From assembly GCF_003285015.1 (NCBI RefSeq), contig NZ_QMFB01000021.1:1-64000 (forward strand): 64,000 nt of DNA, given 5' to 3'. The first letter of the stretch is position 1; the number at the start of each line of letters is the position of its first letter. Source of the stretch: Paenibacillus contaminans (GTDB lineage: Bacteria; Bacillota; Bacilli; Paenibacillales; NBRC-103111). A program made the position numbers and the translations under genes. Below are positions 35,601 to 43,495 of the stretch, piece by piece. The notes beneath the pieces are model-generated. The model made no database searches. It was not told the DNA's origin and was given only the letters and a program-made list of their open reading frames with translations.

Positions 35601-36263
35601 ATGGGGTATTCAATTGAAGCAGTTATATTTGATTTCGACGGTTTAATTAGAGATACCGAAACGTTCGAGTTTTACTCCTTTCAAGAAGTTTTTAGCGAGT
35701 ACGGTGTTGAACTGCCGCTGGACCTGTATTGCAAAAGAATAGGGGGACATATGAAGGCGTTCGACCCTTATTCCTATCTGCAAGAATGTGTGGGAAAGCC
35801 TATCAATCGCGAGGAATTGAGATTAGTAAGAAGACAAAAATACGATATCATGATGAAACACGAAAAAACTCGTCCAGGCGTTCTACATTATTTAGAATCC
35901 GCCAAGAAGCTCGGTTTGAAGATAGGTCTTGCATCGAGCGCCCCCTTTGATTGGGTTATGCCCAATTTAGAAGAATTACATATTGTCGGTTATTTTGATT
36001 GCATTCGAACTCACGATGATGTAAAAAAGGTGAAGCCGGACCCCGAGCTTTATTTAAATGTTTTGGATTATTTCGGCGTTCCTCCTCAAAATGCGATAGC
36101 ATTTGAAGATTCCCCCAACGGTGCAAAAGCTGCAATGGCAGCAAACATGCATACTGTTATAGTTCCAAATGATCTCACCAAAAACTTACTATTTGACGGA
36201 TATACTATACGATTACAGTCGATGACGGAAATCGATTTAGAACGGTTAATAGATAATCTTTAG
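35601..36263 (+). CDS. HAD-superfamily phosphatase (beta-phosphoglucomutase-like)
   Basis: The 220-aa protein has HAD motif I DFDGLIRDT (Asp11 nucleophile, Asp13), a helical cap at about 15-85, motif II LASSAPF (Ser in ASSAP), motif III lysine in KKVKPDPELY, and motif IV FEDSPNG. This places it in the subfamily IA sugar-phosphate phosphatase/mutase group. The substrate is not predictable. Codon use is noticeably AT-richer than in its neighbours, hinting at recent acquisition. The ATG at 35601 has AAAGGATCGAG upstream. Promoter-like TTATCATGGTAACAAAG sequence precedes it, so it is likely monocistronic. Confidence 0.9.
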   Translation: MGYSIEAVIFDFDGLIRDTETFEFYSFQEVFSEYGVELPLDLYCKRIGGHMKAFDPYSYLQECVGKPINREELRLVRRQKYDIMMKHEKTRPGVLHYLESAKKLGLKIGLASSAPFDWVMPNLEELHIVGYFDCIRTHDDVKKVKPDPELYLNVLDYFGVPPQNAIAFEDSPNGAKAAMAANMHTVIVPNDLTKNLLFDGYTIRLQSMTEIDLERLIDNL

Positions 36264-36312
36264 ATTCAAAAAAAGGGGCTGCCTTAAAAGGGGCGTTCCA
36301 TTTGGAGAATAC

Positions 36313-36723
36313 GTGCCTTTACCGCCGCCTGCCAAGCCTATTCGATTCGCTAATCAAGAATCCGTAATAGGTACGTATACGGCAATTAATGAGATGAACG
36401 CAGTCTTGGACATATCGCTAAAAAACAATGAGCTTTACCTCACGGTTCCTAAAATGCACGGCGTCCCCTACAAATTCAAACTTGTGCCAGTAAGCCACGA
36501 TTCAACCAGGACAACTTTTATAACCAAAATGATTAATGAACAACTTGTGTTCCGATTTTCTGCATCCGGAGAAATGGAGCGCGTTGAATATACCGATTAT
36601 TTTCGTAACAACCATATACTCCAGAGAATTAGTACGTCATCAAGTCTAAAACTAGGGATCGATAACTTGGTTACGAAAACAAACACGGATATCGCAACGG
36701 TTATGCACGAACCGTGCGATTAG
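36313..36723 (+). pseudogene. C-terminal fragment of a serine hydrolase, fused to repeat DNA
   Basis: The 136-aa frame opens at GTG 36313 (GGAG five bases upstream). Residues ~15-110 resemble the lipocalin-like C-terminal domain of class-C beta-lactamase-related serine hydrolases (IGTYTAINEMN, NNELYLTVPKM, LVFRFSASGEMERVEYTDY). The catalytic domain is absent upstream, where the HAD gene ends only 50 bp away. From about residue 108 the frame runs into the dispersed TGAGGCAAACG repeat, which supplies its last ~28 codons. This is best explained as the remnant of a larger gene, with the repeat now forming its end. AT-rich like the HAD gene. Confidence 0.55.
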
Positions 36724-36955
36724 TGGAGAAAACCTTATTATTCATAAGGCTGTCCTCACTATTTCACTGGTATAATGCTAGTTCTCGCCCGTTAGTGAGT
36801 CAAACGCAACTATCAATTTCGTTTGGCTCACTAATAATATCGTTTGCCTCAGTATCTCACCAAAACACAGGTTTTCGGCTTGAAATAGTGAGGTTTGCCT
36901 CACGAATAATAATCTTTTCCTCATTATGAGGGTTACTATCCGTTGCACGATCCCG
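36630..36955 (-). repeat. Dispersed TGAGGCAAACG repeat, copy 3
   Basis: This reverse-oriented copy shares the outer TCTAAAACTAGGGATYGATAAC block and the AACACGGAT block with the 61-kb copy. It keeps the central inverted repeat as AGTGAGTCAAACG and CGTTTGGCTCACT: a base pair has become a G-T wobble, so folding is retained. It interrupts the 3' end of the serine hydrolase remnant. Confidence 0.85.
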
Positions 36956-37112
36956 CTCATGTAGCAAGAAAAATAATAGCCTTAAATAATTCCCCAATAA
37001 TAAAGAATGGCGATACCTATCATGTGTATTGAACTTCTGACGATTAAACTAAGATGCAGACCGAGAGCACAGCCCCCCCTCCCTCTAAACGCAAACCTCG
37101 CCCACAACAAAG

Positions 37113-37154
37113 AAAAAGACGGATCTGATGTATCCATCAGAACCCGTCTTTTTC
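37113..37154. terminator. Terminator after the GntR/SBP fusion gene
   Basis: AAAAAGACGG, TCTGATG, ATCAGA and CCGTCTTTTT form a long stem with one mismatch around TATCC. T runs exist on both strands. Confidence 0.9.
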
Positions 37155-37162
37155 ATGCCGCT

Positions 37163-38539
37163 TTATGCGTACTGCCCGCTTCCCTCGATCGAAGAGCATA
37201 ACGATTCCTCGTTCTCGAGGCCGGCCCAATACAGCTTAAGCTCTTGGTTAAGCTCGGCAAGCTCCGTCGCGTTGATGCCAAGGTCCGTGAAATAGCGGAA
37301 GCAAGGCATCGTCTCGCGGAAAAGCGAGAACCGCGACGGCCTGTAACGCTGCTCCTCGCCGACCCATTCCGCCGCCAGCCTGCGCGCCGGCAAGCTGTAC
37401 GTATGCTGCCGGATAAACAGCTGCGACTGGTAGGAGGTCAGAAATTCGACAAGCTTGACGGCGGCGTCCTTCACCTGGGAATGCCGATACACCGCAAGCC
37501 CCGTATTCAGCAGCAGCGTAAGCGGCGTGCCGAGATGCGGAACCGGCGCAATGTCGAAAGGCAGCTCCTCGCCGAGCAAATAGTTCAAATAAAAATAACT
37601 CGTCATGATCATCGATACTTTGCCTTTGGCCAGCAGCCTCTCCGATTGACCGGTCGTTACGCCTTCCGACAAATACGGAATGCTGTGCTTCATTTCCTTG
37701 CTGTAACGAAGGGCATCCATCATCGGCGTACCGGAAAGCTTGATCCTGCCGTTCGCGCTGCGTTCGAATCTGGCTCCCGCTTGAAGCAGCAACAACGGCC
37801 ACCGGTTAGGCGAGTACAGATCGCAGTGGAAGCCGAGCCGTTCATTAGGAATCGCCAGCTTGTTCGAGTGCTCGATCAAATCCTGCCACTGCCAGCTGCT
37901 GTTCGGCTCGGACAGGTTCGCTTCTTGAAAATGACTGCGGTTATAGCATAAAATAAGCGGCGAAAAAATGAACGGCTGCACGAGCAGACGGTTATCCCCC
38001 GTCGTGAACGCGTCCGAAAGAAAAGGATACAGCTCCGGATTCCGCTGCTGCGGCTCCAGCAAATCGCCGTTGTCGATTTCAAGAAATTCCTGAAAGTTGA
38101 TATAGTTCATCATGACGACATCCAGGATGCCGCCTGTCAAATAGTTATGAATATACGCGTAGCTGTATCCCGACAATGGGACGGCCTGCACCCGAATATG
38201 CGGATTTTCTTTATGAAACAAAGACAACAGCCTTAAAATGTCCGCTTCGCCGGTAACGGAAGTGTGGAAGCCAAGCTTCACGGTGACGAACGACCCTTCG
38301 GGCTGCCCGACCACTTTCGTTCCGACCCGGGGAATTTTCTCGATCAGCCCCTCCGAAACCAGCACGTCCAGCCCTTTGCGCACCGATTGGTTGCTCAAGC
38401 TGTACTGCTCTGCGAACGCTTTTTCGGAAGGCAAATATTCGCCGGCCGTTCGTTTTCCCATCAAAATCTCTTCCCGAAGCAAGTTCACGAGATCGCCTAG
38501 GCGCGTCCGGGATGTTTTGCGACTATTCCGTTTGTCCAT
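37163..38539 (-). CDS. GntR-type DNA-binding domain fused to a solute-binding protein
   Basis: The 458-aa protein begins at ATG 38539 (GAGG eight bases upstream). Residues ~8-75 form a GntR winged helix (LVNLLREEILMGKRTAGEYLPSEKAFAEQYSLS, then VRKGLDVLVSEGLIEKIP). Residues ~85-440 match an ABC family-1 sugar-binding protein (VKLGFHTSVTGEADILRLLSLFHK, IPYLSEGVTTGQSERLLAKGKVSM, PFDIAPVPHLGTPLTLL) but without signal peptide or lipobox. The periplasmic-type fold is therefore used inside the cell as a sensor, as in LacI proteins but with a different fold subclass. It lies at the end of the catabolic locus (38.7-51 kb) and is a likely local regulator. Confidence 0.9.
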   Translation of the reverse strand: MDKRNSRKTSRTRLGDLVNLLREEILMGKRTAGEYLPSEKAFAEQYSLSNQSVRKGLDVLVSEGLIEKIPRVGTKVVGQPEGSFVTVKLGFHTSVTGEADILRLLSLFHKENPHIRVQAVPLSGYSYAYIHNYLTGGILDVVMMNYINFQEFLEIDNGDLLEPQQRNPELYPFLSDAFTTGDNRLLVQPFIFSPLILCYNRSHFQEANLSEPNSSWQWQDLIEHSNKLAIPNERLGFHCDLYSPNRWPLLLLQAGARFERSANGRIKLSGTPMMDALRYSKEMKHSIPYLSEGVTTGQSERLLAKGKVSMIMTSYFYLNYLLGEELPFDIAPVPHLGTPLTLLLNTGLAVYRHSQVKDAAVKLVEFLTSYQSQLFIRQHTYSLPARRLAAEWVGEEQRYRPSRFSLFRETMPCFRYFTDLGINATELAELNQELKLYWAGLENEESLCSSIEGSGQYA

Positions 38540-38698
38540 TTTAAAAACCTCATTCTTCAAGCGATAGGCCGGAGCTTTATGAGTTTCCGCATGTCGTTAA
38601 TTGTTATTATAGCAATCGTCTACCATTCAATGTCAATAGATCGCTAAACGGTCAAAATATGCACTTCCGCCGGCACCGAGAAAGGCCGCCGATTTCCG

Positions 38699-40900
38699 TT
38701 AAATCGTCAAGTTTCCTTCGTTATGCTTAACCCCAGCCGATTCCTCCGGCAGAGACGACCGGTCGACACTTTCCTCGATGCAAGCATGGATGAACAAATA
38801 ACGTCCCTCACCGAATCCGCCCTCCGCAGCTTCGTACCTGCCGCCGATAAAACGCGATCCGATTGCCTTTAGCTTGTGACCGCCTCCGGCGATGTGAAAA
38901 TGCGCAGTGTCCGCATCCGATGCGGCGCTCGTCAGGTCGCCGAAGCTCCATGTGACGGCGTTCCCCGGCTCCGTGCTCTTCAGGAACGCTTTTTCCGCAT
39001 TCGTTCCGCTGAATTGCGCCCCGCCGCCGACGGTAACGGACTGATCGGGTTTGCCGGCAGCAGCTTGATCCCAAGCGCCCTCCAGCAGAAGGCAGCAATT
39101 TCGCAGACCGCCGCCTTGCATGATAATCTCCTTGCTTTTGACGGTCAGGCTTCCCGCCTGCGGAGAAGCGCCTTCGAACCACGTATTGATCAGAATTAGC
39201 CGGTCTATGCTGCCCACGCTAACCTTCTCAATGCCATGGAATCTGCAGTTCTGCATGACTACCTCGGAAGCGACCGGCCGATAGCCGACATCTTGATTTT
39301 CGGCCGGACGGGCAATTTCGATATCGTTTACGGTACCGAACGTACAGTTGTCGAGCACGTTTCTTCGAACGGAGCGCGCCGAGCTTTGCGAGAGCGTGAC
39401 CGTTTTTTGCGCGGTACAACCCTTCATCTGCAGTCCGTCCGCATTCGCCCAAATCGCGCCGGAATACGGGTTGCCTTCCTTAACAAAAACGTGGACATCC
39501 TCCAGCGTCAAATCGGTCAGCTTCTTGTGCGCGACAACCCAGCACGCCGTGTGTTTCTTGACCGTAATCCGCTTGGCGCTGTCGCCCCAATGCGTGCCGC
39601 TGTTGGCGAACGACAGCAGACCGGAATTGCCGACGAACGTCAAATCATGCTCGAACTGCCCGTGCGTCACGAATGGACCGTAATCGTCGCCGTCGCTATG
39701 GCAATTCTCGACCATGCAGTACGCTGCACAGGTAAAATCGTTTAAATGGCGGGCGTTGCTCGCATTGCAATCCCGAATATGCCCATAAAGTACATTAAGC
39801 TGCTGGGTCAAGTAACCCGTTCCGCCCCAATCGCGCTCCACCGGGTTGATCAGCTCGCAGCGCTCCGTTACGAAGTACGTGCAATAGCGGCGCTGAATGA
39901 CCGGCCAGAAAACATGCTTCGCTTCGATGCCGGATACATCGCAGCTTACCGCGAATTCGTAAGCGACCGGATTCGAGCCGATTTGATCCCAGGTTTCAAA
40001 AGGTCTAATGCTGGTCGATGTGCTCGGAGGAACCGGAACGCCGATAAATTTCATATTCCTCACGTTGCTCCGGACGACCGGATTCATTTTTTTGAGCGTA
40101 AGCTCGCGTCCGGCTTCGATCGTCCAGCCGAGCTTGTAGTTGAACCGGACATGCGTGGCGTCGATAATCTCCGTTACCTTCAAAAGATAATCCAGCTCGC
40201 GCTGCGCCTTGCCTTCCGGACGATGGGCGATACGCGCGAGCCACCAGTCCTCTTCCTGGAAAGCGGAGGAGTCGGCGACCTCCAGGACGTCCGTCAGCTC
40301 GGCAAGCTCGGCGGTTAACTTCACCGTTTGCGCGACGCCGGCTTCCATCCCTTGAAAGAAGATTACGGCTCCGAACGGATTATCCCTCGTATTCAAGGCA
40401 ATGCCTTCCGTCGTCACCGTATGGCCGTGGAAATCGAATTCCAGGTTGCTGCGATGGAACGTATGACGGCGAATGAAGTTCAAATTCGTATGCGCCTCGA
40501 TCCGGCGGATCGAAGGATCGTTCGCCATCGCATCCATCGCATCGTCCGCATTCACGCCGGAACCGAAAATCCCGAACCAGCGGAAATCCGCGACGCCGTT
40601 ATGCAGAGCTTCCCATCGGCCGCTTGCGGCAGTCCGGTCATCCGAAGCTGCGGAAGGGACATGAACCGTTCCCCCGTTATCCGCCTTCGCGCTGCCGGAT
40701 ACCCAGCGCATAAGCTTGGCTCCGCCGTCGCCGGCTTCGAAATAACCGGCTACCTGTACGATCGTTCCTTCCCGAAGAAGGCCGGTCGCGAGCGAGAGCA
40801 GCTCCTTCACGTTCGCAGCCTGCAGCAAATGGCGGCCTTGGGGGCCGCCCTGCTGCAAGCTGTTTGCACAATCATTCGCATGTTCATTGCTTTGAAGCAT
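38699..40900 (-). CDS. Parallel beta-helix protein lacking a signal peptide
   Basis: The 733-aa protein is paralogous to the next gene upstream on its strand, sharing long segments such as NGVADFRWFGIF, PFETWDQIGSNPVA, RDWGGTGYLTQQ, YGHIRDCN and SNARHLNDFTCAA. It has a right-handed beta-helix pattern of short strands and NCxF turns, as in pectate-lyase-like and tailspike folds. Unlike its partner it starts near LLQAANVKELLSL and has no Tat signal or linker. ATG 40900 or TTG 40906 is the start; the ribosome binding site is weak. It could be cytoplasmic, secreted in a non-classical way, or a degraded duplicate. Enzymatic function is unknown. Confidence 0.85.
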   Translation of the reverse strand: MLQSNEHANDCANSLQQGGPQGRHLLQAANVKELLSLATGLLREGTIVQVAGYFEAGDGGAKLMRWVSGSAKADNGGTVHVPSAASDDRTAASGRWEALHNGVADFRWFGIFGSGVNADDAMDAMANDPSIRRIEAHTNLNFIRRHTFHRSNLEFDFHGHTVTTEGIALNTRDNPFGAVIFFQGMEAGVAQTVKLTAELAELTDVLEVADSSAFQEEDWWLARIAHRPEGKAQRELDYLLKVTEIIDATHVRFNYKLGWTIEAGRELTLKKMNPVVRSNVRNMKFIGVPVPPSTSTSIRPFETWDQIGSNPVAYEFAVSCDVSGIEAKHVFWPVIQRRYCTYFVTERCELINPVERDWGGTGYLTQQLNVLYGHIRDCNASNARHLNDFTCAAYCMVENCHSDGDDYGPFVTHGQFEHDLTFVGNSGLLSFANSGTHWGDSAKRITVKKHTACWVVAHKKLTDLTLEDVHVFVKEGNPYSGAIWANADGLQMKGCTAQKTVTLSQSSARSVRRNVLDNCTFGTVNDIEIARPAENQDVGYRPVASEVVMQNCRFHGIEKVSVGSIDRLILINTWFEGASPQAGSLTVKSKEIIMQGGGLRNCCLLLEGAWDQAAAGKPDQSVTVGGGAQFSGTNAEKAFLKSTEPGNAVTWSFGDLTSAASDADTAHFHIAGGGHKLKAIGSRFIGGRYEAAEGGFGEGRYLFIHACIEESVDRSSLPEESAGVKHNEGNLTI

Positions 40901-41000
40901 TGGCAAACAACCCGTTTCTATAAAATATGCATTCGGCTTCTTGCTAACATGTACGATAAAGTAGTTATGATGCCGGTGGGCCGAATATAAAGCTTACTGC

Positions 41001-43451
41001 TTAAGCGATCGTCAAATTGCCGGCGCTATGCTTAACGGTTTCCGATTCTCCCGGAAGCGCGGAGCGGTTGACGCCCTCTTCGATGCAGGACGTAAGGAAC
41101 AAATAATTGCCGTTGCCCGAGCCTGCGTTCGCAGCGTTATACTTGCCGCCGACAAACCGCGAGCCCTGCACTCTGACTTTATGGGAGCCGCCTTCGATAT
41201 GGAAATGCGCCATATCGGAAGAACCCGCCGTACTGGTCACATTGCCGAGGTTCCAAGTAATGATGTTGTCCGCAGCAACGCTTTTCAGGAACGCTTTATC
41301 CGGATTGGATCCGCTGAACGAGGCGCCGCCGTCGACCGTAATCCATTGATCGATTTTGTTCTTCGCATTGTTGACGTCGCCGACTTTATCCCATGCCCCC
41401 GTGAACAGGAAGCAGCAATCGACGAGTCCTCCGCCCTGCATGACGACTTCGCGCGTACCGACTTTTACGGTGCCGCCCGCATCCTTCAAGCCTTTAAACC
41501 ATGTGTTGATGAGCGTCAGCTTGTTGATGCTGCCGAGGTTGACGTCTTCTACGTTGTAAAATTCGCTGTTCAAAATCGTCAATTCCCCGTTGCTCGGCGT
41601 ATAACCTACTTGCGTCGTGCCGTTGCGGATCGGACGGGCAAGCTCATAACCCTTCAGCATGCCGAAGGAGCAGCTGTCAATCATGTTCACTTTCTTGCCG
41701 CGCGACGAGCCCTTATTGATCGTAATCATTTCCTGCGCCGTACAATTTCTCATGACCAAGCCGTCCATATTGACCCAAATCGATCCCGAGTTGGCCATTT
41801 TCGTACCCGGCTTCGTATACGTCACGACTGCATGGCAATCCTCCAGCGTCAGGTCGGTAATCCGCTTCATGGCTACGATCCGCGAAGCGATATGTTTCTT
41901 GACCGTGATGCGCTTCGCGCTGTCGCCCCATGTCGTGCCGCTGTTCGCAAACGACAGCAGACCGGAGTTGCCGATATACGTAATGTCGTGCTCGAATTGG
42001 CCGTGAGTAACGAACGGGCCGTACTCGTCGCCGTCGCCGTGGCAGTTCTCGACCATGCAGAACGCTGCGCAGGTAAAGTCGTTCAAGTGACGGGCGTTGC
42101 TCGTGTTGCAGTCCCGGATATGTCCGTACAAGACGTTGATCTGCTGCGTCAGGTAACCCGTGCCGCCCCAATCGCGTTCTTCCGGGTTCATCAGCTGACA
42201 GTTCTCCGTTACGAAATGCGTACAGTAACGGCGCATAACGACCGGCCAGAACACCTTCGTCGCATTGATGCCGGAAGCGTCGCACTCGACCGCGAATTCG
42301 AACGCCACAGGGTTCGATCCGATTTGATCCCAGGTTTCGAACGGCCTTTGGCTTGTTCCGTTAACAGGCACCGGAATGCCGGTAAAGCGCATATTCCGAA
42401 CGTGGCAGCGGAAAGCGGGAATGACCTGCTTGTAAGTAATTTGACGGCCCTTGGCAAGCAGCCAGCCGGACTTGTAGTTCAAGCGGATATGGGTAGCATC
42501 GAAAATTTCGGTTACCTTGACCAGGTAGTCCAGCTCTTTCTGCTGGCCGCCGCCCGGGTTGTTTTTAACTTGCGCATGCCACCAGCTGTCCACCGTGAAG
42601 ATCGAGGAATCGGCTACTTCGAAAATATCCGAATACTCGATGACGTCCTCAGCCAACGTTACCGTTTGGGTCACGCCGGTCAACGTGCCCTGGAAGAACA
42701 TGACCGCGCCGAACGGATTGTCGATCTTGTTCAATTCCATGCCTTCGGTCGTAACCATATGCCCATGGAAATCCACTTCGATATCGCTGCGATGGAACAC
42801 GCTGCGCTTCACGAAGTTCAAGTCGGAGTGGGCCTCCACCCGATGAATGGACAAATCGTTGACCATCGCGTTCAGCGCATCGTCGGCATTCTTCGCCGCA
42901 TCGAAAACGCCGAACCAGCGGAAGTCGGCTACGCCGTTATGCACGACCTCGAAGCGGCCGTTCCCATTCGCCGGCGTATGCACGGTACCGCCGTTGTCCG
43001 CTTTGGAGCTGCTTGCCGCATAACGCACAAGCTTGCCTCCGCCGTCCCCGTTCGCAGCATAGCCGCCTACGAAGACATGGACTCCGTCCTTAAGATGCCC
43101 TGGAGGAAGAGCAATCAGCTCCGCTACATTAGCAACCTGCAGGACGGTACCCTTGCCATTATCGTTATCTTTATCCTTGTCTTTATCCTTATCTTTGTCC
43201 TTATCTTTGTCTTTATCCTTGTCTTTATCCTTATCTTTATCGTCGTTTCCTTGCCCCTTATTCGATTGAGCGTTGTCTGCCAAAGCCAGCTGGGATGCGA
43301 GGGCGCTGCCTGCAAGCATAACGCCTCCGATTCCTAGAGTCTTAAGTACGTTTCTTCTGCTGATACCTTCTTTGCTGGTGACTCCTCCGTTACTGTTTTG
43401 CTTGTTCGCTTCTGCAGCTTCGGGCTTCCCTTTGTTCTCTTCATGCAACAT
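41001..43451 (-). CDS. Tat-exported parallel beta-helix protein
   Basis: The 816-aa protein has a Tat signal with SRRNVLK (residues 31-37) and a hydrophobic core ending near ALA-DN (about 58). A Lys/Asp repeat (about 68-95) forms a flexible charged linker, and a beta-helix follows (about 100-815) with many NC and G turns. ATG 43451 follows GAGGAGC; a TTG two codons upstream is too close to the Shine-Dalgarno. It pairs with the signal-less paralogue downstream and with the sugar-acid dehydratase gene. The family resembles beta-helix glycan-active or surface proteins, but no catalytic residues can be assigned. Tat export implies folding with a cofactor before secretion. Confidence 0.9.
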   Translation of the reverse strand: MLHEENKGKPEAAEANKQNSNGGVTSKEGISRRNVLKTLGIGGVMLAGSALASQLALADNAQSNKGQGNDDKDKDKDKDKDKDKDKDKDKDKDKDNDNGKGTVLQVANVAELIALPPGHLKDGVHVFVGGYAANGDGGGKLVRYAASSSKADNGGTVHTPANGNGRFEVVHNGVADFRWFGVFDAAKNADDALNAMVNDLSIHRVEAHSDLNFVKRSVFHRSDIEVDFHGHMVTTEGMELNKIDNPFGAVMFFQGTLTGVTQTVTLAEDVIEYSDIFEVADSSIFTVDSWWHAQVKNNPGGGQQKELDYLVKVTEIFDATHIRLNYKSGWLLAKGRQITYKQVIPAFRCHVRNMRFTGIPVPVNGTSQRPFETWDQIGSNPVAFEFAVECDASGINATKVFWPVVMRRYCTHFVTENCQLMNPEERDWGGTGYLTQQINVLYGHIRDCNTSNARHLNDFTCAAFCMVENCHGDGDEYGPFVTHGQFEHDITYIGNSGLLSFANSGTTWGDSAKRITVKKHIASRIVAMKRITDLTLEDCHAVVTYTKPGTKMANSGSIWVNMDGLVMRNCTAQEMITINKGSSRGKKVNMIDSCSFGMLKGYELARPIRNGTTQVGYTPSNGELTILNSEFYNVEDVNLGSINKLTLINTWFKGLKDAGGTVKVGTREVVMQGGGLVDCCFLFTGAWDKVGDVNNAKNKIDQWITVDGGASFSGSNPDKAFLKSVAADNIITWNLGNVTSTAGSSDMAHFHIEGGSHKVRVQGSRFVGGKYNAANAGSGNGNYLFLTSCIEEGVNRSALPGESETVKHSAGNLTIA
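43165..43247 (-). repeat. Hexanucleotide-like repeat encoding (Lys-Asp)n
   Basis: About 13 near-identical six-base units (TTATCT, TTATCC or TTGTCT on the + strand) encode alternating Lys and Asp in the linker of the Tat-exported protein. Synonymous variants between units argue for a protein-level role. Slippage could change its length. Confidence 0.85.
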
Positions 43452-43495
43452 AGACAACAGCTCCTCTTCGTAATAGGGATAAGGTTTATAAACCT

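Noticed and set aside
41028..43337. 769-aa open frame on the + strand
   Set aside because: It is antisense to the Tat-exported beta-helix gene, has no ribosome binding site and a composition rich in Arg and His. A shadow of a GC-rich gene.
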